A stretch of 7,168 nt of DNA from DATBMY01 sp036554605 (GCA_036554605.1 DATBMY010000049.1:1-7168); one strand, 5' to 3'. Positions 1 to 5,771 are shown, counted from the stretch's first letter. Program-made: numbers and translations. The notes: generated by a model not told the origin, from the sequence alone.

Positions 1-1566
1 GTCGCAAACGTCCCGGGTGTGGTTTGGGAAGCCTGGGGCCAGCCCGACGAGGCATCGCAGCGCATCAATTTCGTCAGCGACTATGTCGAAAAAATGCTCG
101 GCTACTCGGTCGATGAATGGCTCGCGGGGCCAAATTTCTGGCTCACGATTGTACACCCGGAGGACCGCGAGCGCGCCGCTCGGGAAGCCTATGAGATATT
201 CGAGGGCGGCAAGGGAGGCGTGAGCCGGTTCCGCTGGATCAGGAAAGACGGAGAGGTAATATCGGTCGAGGCCCACTCTGTAGTCACCTTAGACGATGCG
301 GGAAGGCCGCTCGGCATGCGCGGCGTGACCATGGATATAACCGAGCGAGTACGGGCCGAGCGCGAGCGTGACGACCTACTGCTGCGCGAGCAGGCCGCAC
401 GGGCCGAGGCCGAATCGGCCAACCGCGCGAAGGATGAGTTTCTTGCAACCGTCTCTCACGAATTGCGCACGCCGCTCAACGCCATACTCGGGTGGGCGCA
501 CATGCTGCGCTCCGGAAAGTTCGAGCCGGAAATGGAAGCGCGCGCGATGGAGACGATTGAGCGCAACGCAAAGGCGCAGGCGCAACTGATTGAAGATATA
601 CTCGACGTGTCAAGGATAGTCACCGGCAAGCTCCGGCTCGACGTGCACCCGATAGACCTCGCGCCGGTAATAGAGCAGGCAATAGAGGCCGTGCGCCCTG
701 CCGCGGAGGCGAAATCTATCAGGCTGCAACCGGTGCTGGACCCGAGGGCGGGTCCCGTCTCGGGCGACCCCAACCGCATACAGCAAGTCGTATGGAACCT
801 GCTTTCGAACGCCGTGAAGTTTACCCCGCGCGACGGGCGCGTGCAGGTGCGGCTGGAGCGCGTCAACTCGCACGTAGAGATAATCGTCAGCGACACGGGG
901 CAGGGGATCTCTCCCGAGTTTCTTCCGCACGCCTTCGACCGCTTTCGACAGGCCGACGGCACGAGCACGCGGCGGCACGGTGGGTTGGGGCTGGGCCTGG
1001 CAATCGTCCGCCATCTTGTGGAGATGCACGGCGGGACCGTCAAGGCCGAAAGCCCCGGCGAAGGGCTCGGCGCGACCTTTACGGTGAAGCTGCCGTTAAT
1101 AGCGGTGCGATCGGATCCCCGCGCATCAGGCGGGACGCACCCGGTATTGGCGCGCGCGAGCCTGCCCGATCCGCCCTCGCTTGCGGGGCTGCGCGTTATG
1201 GTCGTCGATGACGAGCCGGACACTCGCGAAATGCTCAGGATAATGATCGAGAGGCTCGGCGCGCAGGTGTGGCCTTGCTCGTCGTCATCCGAGGCATTCG
1301 AGGTTTTCCAGACGTGGCAGCCCGACGTTCTCGTTAGCGACATAGAGATGCCGGGCGAGGACGGCTATGATCTGATACGCAAGCTGCGACAGTGGGAATC
1401 GACCGGTGACCGCAAGACCCCGGCTGTAGCGCTTACGGCCTATGCGAGAGTCGAAGACCGCGTGCGAGTGCTGAAGGCGGGATACCAGATACACGTAGCC
1501 AAGCCGGTCGAGCCAGCCGAGCTTGCCGTTGTGATAGCTGCGCTCGCAAAGAGCGGGAGAGTATAA
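1..1566 (+). CDS. Hybrid sensor histidine kinase (PAS-HisKA-HATPase-REC), 5' partial
   Basis: This is a cytoplasmic-looking hybrid histidine kinase that would sense a signal through PAS, autophosphorylate and pass phosphate to its own receiver. The frame is open from base 1 and the residues before the GTG at 19 (VANVPG) read as normal PAS sequence, so the gene starts upstream. Counting from base 1 there are 521 codons. PAS/PAC covers about 1-117, ending in the usual DITERV. An alanine- and glutamate-rich linker helix follows. HisKA has the H box SHELRTPLN with phospho-acceptor His153. HATPase_c has the N box NLLSNAVKF (Asn270), G1 DTGQGI (Asp298), an F-box-like AFDRFRQAD and G2 GGLGLGLAIV (327 onward). 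REC covers about 398-515, with acidic pair Asp403/Asp404, phospho-acceptor Asp447, Thr479 and Lys501. All catalytic residues are present. No HPt domain follows, so the final acceptor is elsewhere. No membrane segment is visible, but the missing N-terminus could hold one. The gene uses ATA for 17 of 27 Ile codons. Confidence 0.96.
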   Translation, partial: VANVPGVVWEAWGQPDEASQRINFVSDYVEKMLGYSVDEWLAGPNFWLTIVHPEDRERAAREAYEIFEGGKGGVSRFRWIRKDGEVISVEAHSVVTLDDAGRPLGMRGVTMDITERVRAERERDDLLLREQAARAEAESANRAKDEFLATVSHELRTPLNAILGWAHMLRSGKFEPEMEARAMETIERNAKAQAQLIEDILDVSRIVTGKLRLDVHPIDLAPVIEQAIEAVRPAAEAKSIRLQPVLDPRAGPVSGDPNRIQQVVWNLLSNAVKFTPRDGRVQVRLERVNSHVEIIVSDTGQGISPEFLPHAFDRFRQADGTSTRRHGGLGLGLAIVRHLVEMHGGTVKAESPGEGLGATFTVKLPLIAVRSDPRASGGTHPVLARASLPDPPSLAGLRVMVVDDEPDTREMLRIMIERLGAQVWPCSSSSEAFEVFQTWQPDVLVSDIEMPGEDGYDLIRKLRQWESTGDRKTPAVALTAYARVEDRVRVLKAGYQIHVAKPVEPAELAVVIAALAKSGRV

Positions 1567-1575
1567 TCGAGCTAC

Positions 1576-2103
1576 ATGGCCACTATAAAAATAGAGACGG
1601 AGCGATTACATCTCACGCCACTTTCGCCCGACGACCTCCCAGGCATGCATAGTGTCTGGATCGAGCCGGGCGTGCGCCGGTTTCTATGGGATGACGAGAT
1701 TATATCGAAAGAGCACGCCGCCGAGGTCATTGACGAAAGCGTTAGACTCTTTGAGGCCGAAGGGCTCGGCCTCTGGTCTGTAAGGCCAAGAGGCGAGGCT
1801 CGCATAATCGGCTTTGGCGGCTTCTGGTTCTTTCACGACCCGCCGGAGCTGCAAATTCTCTACGGGCTTACGGAGGCTAACTGGAATCGAGGATTTGCGA
1901 CGGAGATTGCGAGGGCGGTGATAAGATACGGGTTCGAGGAGCTTGGGCTCGAACGTATCGAAGCGAGCGCGGACGCGCCTAACCTGTCATCCCTGCGGGT
2001 GATGGAGAAATCGGGTATGATCTTCGATAAGCGCGTCGACAAAAACGGCCTTGACACGGTCTATTACTCAATCACCCGCCCGGCAGTGAAAAGTAATGAG
2101 TGA
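1576..2103 (+). CDS. GNAT family N-acetyltransferase, RimJ/RimL type
   Basis: This 175-residue protein has the usual length and layout of the GNAT subfamily that acetylates N-terminal or side-chain amines using acetyl-CoA. It opens with the typical IETERLHLTPLSPDDL strand-turn. The acetyl-CoA pyrophosphate-binding motif A is WNRGFATE (about 103-110), followed by a helix. The late motif N136-L-S-S-L-R-V-M-E-K-S-G-M148 is typical of RimJ/RimL-like members. The substrate cannot be told from sequence: ribosomal protein N-termini, an antibiotic and a small metabolite are all possible. The ATG at 1576 gives a full N-terminus. Its ribosome binding site is weak, just GAG about 4 bases upstream, which fits translational coupling to the kinase gene ending 9 bases before. 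The last codons (A-V-K-S-N-E-stop) are written by a heptamer repeat array, so the extreme C-terminus is probably not conserved. Confidence 0.93.
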   Translation: MATIKIETERLHLTPLSPDDLPGMHSVWIEPGVRRFLWDDEIISKEHAAEVIDESVRLFEAEGLGLWSVRPRGEARIIGFGGFWFFHDPPELQILYGLTEANWNRGFATEIARAVIRYGFEELGLERIEASADAPNLSSLRVMEKSGMIFDKRVDKNGLDTVYYSITRPAVKSNE

Positions 2104-2112
2104 CAAGTAACA
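2085..2112 (+). repeat. Four tandem degenerate heptamers spanning the GNAT stop codon
   Basis: Four consecutive 7-base units begin at 2085, 2092, 2099 and 2106. All start with AGT and follow roughly AGTRAHR, for example AGTGAAA and AGTGACA. The array covers the last six sense codons and the TGA of the GNAT gene and runs 9 bases into the intergenic gap. Because 7 is not a multiple of 3, the repeat is not a protein repeat; it is a DNA-level array overlapping the coding end. Similar short tandem heptamers are known from cyanobacterial genomes (STRR sequences). Calling this the same kind of element is inference. Confidence 0.6.
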
Positions 2113-2157
2113 GGAAAACCATTATTCTGTTTCCGTCTTACCACCCGTCACGCCTCC

Positions 2158-2162
2158 GGAGG
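2158..2162 (+). promoter_or_regulatory. Shine-Dalgarno GGAGG for the secreted orphan protein
   Basis: GGAGG lies 7 bases upstream of the ATG at 2170 and is the clearest ribosome binding site on the left side of the window. It fixes the start of the 390-residue protein and puts the signal peptide exactly at the N-terminus. The GGAGG also forms the right half of a small palindrome with the preceding CCTCC (CCTCCGGAGG, 2153-2162). That could let the site pair with itself when transcripts dimerise, but the arms abut, so no intramolecular hairpin is likely. Confidence 0.7.
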
Positions 2163-2169
2163 TATTCGG

Positions 2170-3342
2170 ATGAAGCAATCGTCGAAGGCCCTCCTCTCCG
2201 CGCTGATTACGATTCTGATCATTTCAAACGGCGCCCCGGCGCAAGAAAAGAGCCCCGAGGCCCGGCCGACGGGGCTGGCTATCGGGATAAAAACCCACCG
2301 GGACTCCGAGCCGAACTTTTCGCGCATCCCCGCCGGCTTCTGGTCATCGCAGTTTCTGCGCGACCGCCCCTTGCGACATAAAAGAGGCGAGCTGCCGACG
2401 AAGGCCGTGAAAGTTGACTGCAAACAGGATGATGACGGGGTAAAGGTCATCATCTCGGCCATCCTCGGTCTTCGCTTTCACGATAAAGTGGAACAGGTTG
2501 CTTCATACAAGTTAAAGGTGAATGAAGAGATCACGGTCAGCGGGCTTGGCGACTATGATATAGAGCCTTTCCAGATGAGGCTTATAAGGGTTGAAGAGAT
2601 AAAAAACTCCTTGCCCGCGGCAATCTCTCATGCCCAATCGGTAATTATCACGCGAATCGAGCCGGTAAATGACACTTTTCCCGCTTACAAAGTATCGATA
2701 AAAAACCTCTCGGCCAGCGCCGTCGTCGCGCTCGATCTGCAAATGAAAGAGGGCGAGAGACCGGTCGCCACGACTATGCCGCGCAGCCTGCAAGATCACG
2801 AATTGATAAAGCCCGGAGATGAGCACACCATCATTATGCGAGAGCCTGTTCGCTTTCAGGCTTTGGCTGACGGTCACAGGCCCGAACTGTTTTCCGGCCT
2901 GAGCGTTGTCGTTCGCGCCGCGCTCTTTTATGACGGCACCTTTGAAGGAGATAATCAAAGCGCATCAATTGCCGCGGGATTCCGCGCGGGCAACAAGCTG
3001 CAGCTCACGCGCGCAATAAATCTATTGGAAGCGCTGCTGGAATCGGAAGAGAAAGCGCCGGCGGCGATAGACCGGCTGAAATCTCAGGTCGACTTGCTTG
3101 ATGCCGTAGCCGATCTTCAGACGCTCGTGAGACTGGAAGAATACTTCCTTGGCTCGACGCTCACACAGGGGCGAAGGATCAGATACCCGGTCGAAGCATC
3201 TATGAACTACATTAAGCGAGAAATCCTGAACGACGTTGCGGCCTTCGAAAAGGAGTATTCCCGGTCGGGAGGCGCGGCCGATTTCTACAACTGGCTCATG
3301 GCAACCATACAGAAGTACAAAGCGCGGGTGTCCAGGCTATGA
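2170..3342 (+). CDS. Secreted protein of unknown function, 390 residues
   Basis: I cannot assign a named family. The N-terminus is a standard Sec signal peptide: Lys2 and Lys6, a hydrophobic stretch from about 8 to 20, and a likely cleavage after A-P-A (24|25). The mature protein should therefore be exported to the periplasm or outside; there is no lipobox Cys. Residues about 75-145 are mixed strands. Residues 158-260 look like an immunoglobulin-like or beta-sandwich region, with VSIKNLSASAVVALDL and FYDGTFEGD (253-261). The latter phrase resembles ones I remember from secreted acidobacterial proteins, though I have not checked this. Residues about 275-390 are mostly helical and charged (NLLEALLESEEKAPAAIDRL, then EKEYSRSGGAADFYNWL), with no second membrane segment. 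It is preceded by a 66-base gap after the GNAT gene, so it may be read-through or have its own promoter; I see no convincing promoter in the gap. A structural or stress-related envelope role is possible but unsupported. Confidence 0.85.
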   Translation: MKQSSKALLSALITILIISNGAPAQEKSPEARPTGLAIGIKTHRDSEPNFSRIPAGFWSSQFLRDRPLRHKRGELPTKAVKVDCKQDDDGVKVIISAILGLRFHDKVEQVASYKLKVNEEITVSGLGDYDIEPFQMRLIRVEEIKNSLPAAISHAQSVIITRIEPVNDTFPAYKVSIKNLSASAVVALDLQMKEGERPVATTMPRSLQDHELIKPGDEHTIIMREPVRFQALADGHRPELFSGLSVVVRAALFYDGTFEGDNQSASIAAGFRAGNKLQLTRAINLLEALLESEEKAPAAIDRLKSQVDLLDAVADLQTLVRLEEYFLGSTLTQGRRIRYPVEASMNYIKREILNDVAAFEKEYSRSGGAADFYNWLMATIQKYKARVSRL

Positions 3343-3343
3343 T

Positions 3344-3377
3344 GGAGCGACCACCCGTCCTCGGGCTCATTCGCTCC
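3344..3377 (+). terminator. Hairpin immediately after the secreted-protein gene, possible terminator
   Basis: GGAGCGA (3344-3350) pairs perfectly with TCGCTCC (3371-3377), and inside it CCCG (3354-3357) pairs with CGGG (3362-3365) across a TCCT loop. The structure starts one base after the TGA. There is no T run after it, so it is not a textbook intrinsic terminator. It may instead be a 3'-end stabilising or Rho-associated hairpin. Confidence 0.4.
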
Positions 3378-3455
3378 TCGTGTATCAATAAGGACCCCGC
3401 CCGGTCTTTGCGCAACCTCTTTTGATTCGCTGTTCGGTTATGGATCAAGTTTTTC

Positions 3456-3479
3456 GCTTTTTTGCGTACCAAAAAAAGC
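3456..3479. repeat. A/T-tract inverted repeat upstream of the sigma-54 promoter
   Basis: GCTTTTTT (3456-3463) is mirrored by AAAAAAGC (3472-3479) around an 8-base spacer, GCGTACCA. It lies about 85 bases upstream of the -24 element, inside a strongly A/T-tract region. Such tracts often bend DNA, and bending (often by IHF) helps activator looping at sigma-54 promoters. No clear IHF consensus is visible, so that role is inference. Transcribed from either strand, it would form a weak hairpin. Confidence 0.35.
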
Positions 3480-3504
3480 CAGCCCCTATGGAATTTGGCG
3501 CAAT

Positions 3505-3528
3505 AAGAATATCGGGCCAAAGAATATC
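3505..3528 (+). promoter_or_regulatory. Direct repeat AAGAATATC x2, candidate activator binding site
   Basis: AAGAATATC occurs at 3505-3513 and identically at 3520-3528, a start-to-start distance of 15 bases. The pair ends 35 bases before the sigma-54 -24 element, centred roughly 70-75 bases upstream of the expected transcription start. That is within or just short of the range used by enhancer-binding proteins. Most such sites are inverted repeats, so a direct repeat is less typical. No regulator gene is adjacent to support a specific activator. Confidence 0.4.
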
Positions 3529-3563
3529 CTTAGAAAACAGGGCTTTTAGGCACGTTCTCTTTC

Positions 3564-3579
3564 TGGCATCTCTCTTGCA
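3564..3579 (+). promoter_or_regulatory. Sigma-54 (RpoN) -24/-12 promoter for the small membrane protein operon
   Basis: The 16 bases TGGCATCTCTCTTGCA match the RpoN consensus TGGCAC-N5-TTGCW at every strongly conserved position. The -24 GG is at 3565-3566 and the -12 GC at 3577-3578, exactly 10 bases between the dinucleotides. Transcription should start near 3590, giving a leader of only about 16 bases that begins just before the GGAGGAGAG ribosome binding site. Transcription would then depend on an AAA+ enhancer-binding protein and respond to a signal such as envelope, nitrogen or starvation stress. The exact signal cannot be read here. Confidence 0.75.
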
Positions 3580-3606
3580 CTAGGGCAAATTGGAGGAGAG
3601 AAAACG

Positions 3607-3828
3607 ATGGCGATGCTGGCTTTAGTTGGGGGCATATTGATGACCGCGGTTGCGGTTATGATAGGCGGATTCGCGCTCGAGCTGGTGCTGGTTGTGATAA
3701 GTCGCAGTCTTTCGGCCTCGACGCCCAATCAGACCGGCGAGCCGGCCGGCACTGCCGTTGTCGTTAACTTTAAACCTTTGGAAGCTTCAACCGGCACGTT
3801 GGAGTGGGTCGAGGAAGCGGCGGCCTGA
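3607..3828 (+). CDS. Small single-pass membrane protein of unknown family, 73 residues
   Basis: I do not recognise a family. Residues about 4-33 form one long hydrophobic segment (LALVGGILMTAVAVMIGGFA, then LELVLVVI) that would span the inner membrane. Ser/Thr/Pro/Gly-rich sequence follows (about 34-50), then a short polar tail ending in acidic residues and E-E-A-A-A. No cleavage site is clear, so the segment is more likely an anchor than a signal peptide. The start is well supported: the run GGAGGAGAG (3592-3600) sits 6 bases before the ATG, with its AGGAG core 8 bases away. It is the first gene behind the sigma-54 promoter and is followed 32 bases later by a second small membrane protein, so the two likely act in the same response. 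A second ATG two codons on (3613) is an alternative start. Confidence 0.75.
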   Translation: MAMLALVGGILMTAVAVMIGGFALELVLVVISRSLSASTPNQTGEPAGTAVVVNFKPLEASTGTLEWVEEAAA

Positions 3829-3860
3829 GCCTGTGCCATTCATAGTGTAAGGAGGATAGA

Positions 3861-4010
3861 ATGCTCTGGACAATCTTCGTAATTCTTCTGGTTCTGTGGT
3901 TGCTCGGTCTTGTTAGCGGCACGACTATGAGCGGCTTTATTCACCTGCTGCTAGTGCTGGCCGTGGTGGTCCTGGTCATCAACCTGTTGAGCGGCCGCAG
4001 AGCAGTTTAG
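3861..4010 (+). CDS. lmo0937/DUF5670 family small membrane protein, 49 residues
   Basis: The 49-codon frame has a perfect Shine-Dalgarno, AAGGAGG at 3849-3855, 5 bases before the ATG. The sequence opens with MLWTIFVILLVLWLLGLVSG, then T-T-M-S-G-F-I-H and a second hydrophobic stretch, and ends N-L-L-S-G-R-R-A-V. The pattern is two membrane helices, a short turn with S-G and G-F-I-H, and a basic C-terminus. It matches what I know of the lmo0937 family (Pfam DUF5670), tiny membrane proteins found in many phyla; the Listeria member is linked to the general stress response. The molecular function is unknown. Here it is the second gene of a sigma-54-driven pair. The gene is short enough for common length cut-offs to drop it. 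Confidence 0.88.
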   Translation: MLWTIFVILLVLWLLGLVSGTTMSGFIHLLLVLAVVVLVINLLSGRRAV

Positions 4011-4030
4011 CAGATCAGGCAAACCGTAAC

Positions 4031-4057
4031 CCGGTGGTTTGATTTAACTGCCACCGG
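4031..4057 (+). terminator. Hairpin downstream of the small membrane protein operon
   Basis: CCGGTGG (4031-4037) and CCACCGG (4051-4057) form a perfect 7-bp stem with a 13-base AT-rich loop, starting 20 bases after the stop of the 49-residue protein. No T run follows. It is probably a 3'-end stabilising structure or a partial terminator ahead of the stronger one at 4084. Confidence 0.4.
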
Positions 4058-4083
4058 CTGATGAACAAATAGGGGATGGGTCC

Positions 4084-4106
4084 GGGGCATCGAAAGATGC
4101 CCCTTT
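4084..4106 (+). terminator. Intrinsic terminator with GAAA tetraloop
   Basis: GGGGCATC (4084-4091), a GAAA loop (4092-4095) and GATGCCCC (4096-4103) form a perfect 8-bp stem closed by a GNRA tetraloop, followed by TTTAT. It lies 73 bases after the operon's last stop and reads in the operon's direction. On the other strand no T tract follows, so it should act on plus-strand transcripts only. The T tract is short. Confidence 0.72.
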
Positions 4107-4111
4107 ATCCA

Positions 4112-4171
4112 TTAATGGCCGGCCGGGGTCATAAGCCATTCGCCGGCCTTTATCTTGCTCTTTACCTTCAT
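4112..4171 (-). CDS. Candidate 19-residue micro-ORF
   Basis: On the minus strand GAAGGAG (4178-4184) sits 6 bases before an ATG (4169-4171) that opens a 19-codon frame, MKVKSKIKAGEWLMTPAGH, ending TAA at 4112-4114. The N-terminus is strongly basic (four Lys in eight residues) and then becomes Gly/Ala/Pro-rich. The KVKxKxKAG opening resembles short precursor-like peptides I recall from Acidobacteriota and cyanobacteria; this is from memory and unchecked. It lies 73 bases after the stop of the 508-residue gene on the same strand and could be co-transcribed. Against it: a perfect inverted repeat GGCCGGC/GCCGGCC lies within these codons, so the reading frame may be an accident of a hairpin. No modifying enzyme is nearby. 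Confidence 0.35.
   Translation of the reverse strand: MKVKSKIKAGEWLMTPAGH
4117..4148 (+). repeat. GGCCGGC/GCCGGCC inverted repeat, possible back-up terminator
   Basis: GGCCGGC (4117-4123) and GCCGGCC (4142-4148) are perfect complements separated by 18 bases and followed on the plus strand by TTTATCTT. AATGGC (4114-4119) can alternatively pair with GCCATT (4135-4140). The structure could back up the terminator at 4084-4106 for plus-strand transcripts in this convergent region. Confidence 0.35.
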
Positions 4172-4244
4172 GGCATTCTCCTTCCTCTTTATGTCTTCCT
4201 CTATTAAGGCGTGAAAACAATCCGAAATCGGCCATTGCAAGAAT

Positions 4245-5771
4245 TCAGTTTAAGCGCTCGCATAAGAGCACGCGGAGGCCGCCGCGCCAGTCTTCGTTTA
4301 TTGCGACGCGAAAGACGGGCACCCTCTTCGATATTGACCCGGCTAAGAGATTAGTCGTTGCGTGAAAGCGAAACAGCGGAGCTACCAGATAGAGCAGCGG
4401 AGCATCGCCCGAAAGATCCACGCCCTCAAAATAACCCCGCCTCTGGAAATCCTTTCGGCCGCGGTGCCAGTCCAGGCGCAGCCAGTAGTCGAGCCCTTGA
4501 AATGGAAACTCCATGTCTTCGGCCACCTTCAATTCGATCACCACCAGCCGGCCCTCCCGGGTCACCGCGAGCAGATCTATCATCGAGCGATGGTCGCCGC
4601 GATAGGCCGGAACCTGCGAATAGACAAAGCGCGGATCAATAGTAGGGTCGATGCGGGTAGCGTCGCGGCTGACGATCGATTCAAGCCATCTCTCGGGGCT
4701 TGAGCGATACTCTACCGAATTGCGTTCGGCGGCATCGTTGCGACGCCGCGAGAGCAAATCACCCACGAGCCTGTCGAGCGCGCCTTTCGATTCCTCAGTC
4801 AGTCTATGCTCGCCGTTTATGCCGAAATAGAGCTGGCTTGAAGCCAAAGAGAGGCGCGCGAAACGAAGACCGTTTATTGAGAAAACCAGCCACCTGCCGC
4901 GCCGGTGCCTCTCAATCCGGTCAGGCGCGATCTGTGAAATCGACCGGGCCAGTGCCTCGGCTTCGGCCGGGCACGCGCGCGCAAGCGCCCAGTCCGCTCT
5001 GGCCGATATGCGTCTCAGATGATCGTTGAGATCGCCCTGATCGAAGGGCGCAACCGGTTCTATGATCCCTTGCGCTTCATCGAATTCGTAAAGCGCAATC
5101 TCCGCCGAGCCATGGCGAATTGCCGTAAGCCGGGTGGCAATCGTAAGGCTTCGGCCCGCGGGCGCAATAATCATCAACCGCCGAGGCCCGCGCCGCGAAC
5201 TATTACGCCGGCTTCTCATGAAGTCGAGCCAGATGAGACCGGCGCCAAGCAACGCGTCAACATCTTCCTGCGATTCGGCCGCGGCCGCGGCCACCGCGCC
5301 CACCTGCTTGCCGCGCTCGTTGAGGACGAGCCGCGTGTGCGCCGATGAAAAATGGTGACGGTCATCGCGAGCCGTAACGGCGCGCTCTACCGAAATGCGG
5401 GCGAAATTAGCTTCGATCGCCGTACCGATGCGAGCGGTAAAATCCGCGCGCGAAATCGAATGGGCTTGAGCAGGACCGCGCCTCAATTCCAGCGAGCAGG
5501 CGACGCGTCCCATCTGTTTCAGGCAATAGAGTCGCAAGCAGTCAGGGCTGACATGTGCTTTCGCTATTCGCCACGCGCGCGACCACCCCGGGCCCCAGCA
5601 GGAGAGTATGATCTTGCCGTAGGAGATTTCGGCGACCGCACTGCCGGCGGCGATCTTCGACACCCTCCGGCCGTCTTCATAAAGGCTGAACGCGCCGCCG
5701 AGAAGAAACAACTCAAGCTCGTATCGTATGCGGCCAGGATCGTCAATCATGGGCGAGGGACAATCGCTCAC
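4245..5771 (-). CDS. Protein of unknown role with C-terminal PD-(D/E)XK nuclease-like domain
   Basis: I recognise no named family for the full length (508 residues from the GTG at 5771, 501 from the ATG at 5750). The C-terminal part (about 360-505) shows the signature order of PD-(D/E)XK nucleases. A helix carries Glu364 (RWLES), a strand carries Asp399 (SMIDLLAV), the E-x-K motif is Glu413/Lys415 (VVIELKV), and Gln425 follows in QGLDYW. The R-G-D-H-R-S-M-I-D-L-L...V-I-E-L-K-V stretch recalls the NucS/EndoMS-like and DUF91-type cores. Cleavage of DNA is therefore likely but unproven. Residues about 1-100 (ELELFLLGGAFSLYEDGRRV onward) and 105-345 are unassigned. The middle has an Ala-rich run (AVAAAAAES, 159-167) and a strand-like segment, RRLMIIAPAGRSL. 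No membrane segment or signal peptide is seen. No Shine-Dalgarno precedes either start. The gene stands alone with its own promoter, without methyltransferase or helicase neighbours, so it is not an obvious restriction system. Confidence 0.85.
   Translation of the reverse strand: MSDCPSPMIDDPGRIRYELELFLLGGAFSLYEDGRRVSKIAAGSAVAEISYGKIILSCWGPGWSRAWRIAKAHVSPDCLRLYCLKQMGRVACSLELRRGPAQAHSISRADFTARIGTAIEANFARISVERAVTARDDRHHFSSAHTRLVLNERGKQVGAVAAAAAESQEDVDALLGAGLIWLDFMRSRRNSSRRGPRRLMIIAPAGRSLTIATRLTAIRHGSAEIALYEFDEAQGIIEPVAPFDQGDLNDHLRRISARADWALARACPAEAEALARSISQIAPDRIERHRRGRWLVFSINGLRFARLSLASSQLYFGINGEHRLTEESKGALDRLVGDLLSRRRNDAAERNSVEYRSSPERWLESIVSRDATRIDPTIDPRFVYSQVPAYRGDHRSMIDLLAVTREGRLVVIELKVAEDMEFPFQGLDYWLRLDWHRGRKDFQRRGYFEGVDLSGDAPLLYLVAPLFRFHATTNLLAGSISKRVPVFRVAINEDWRGGLRVLLCERLN

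Noticed and set aside
19..21. GTG at 19 as the start of the histidine kinase
   Set aside because: The frame is open from base 1, the preceding codons read as PAS sequence (VANVPG), and no ribosome binding site lies before 19. The gene is better called partial.
456..1343. 295-codon open frame on the minus strand across the kinase gene
   Set aside because: It lies antisense to a kinase whose every catalytic motif reads correctly on the plus strand. Its product is Ser/Arg/Cys-rich low-quality sequence with no domain, typical of the shadow of a GC-rich gene.
2051..2056. TTGACA as a -35 box for the secreted-protein gene
   Set aside because: The hexamer is a perfect -35 match, but no -10-like hexamer lies 16-18 bases downstream and it is inside GNAT coding sequence.
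2512..2958. 148-codon minus-strand frame inside the secreted-protein gene
   Set aside because: The plus strand has a strong Shine-Dalgarno, signal peptide and continuous 390-codon frame; the minus frame has neither domain nor ribosome binding site.
4044..4235. 63-codon minus-strand frame in the convergent region
   Set aside because: It runs through the terminator stem, has a charged low-complexity product and no good ribosome binding site. The Shine-Dalgarno inside it serves a different frame.
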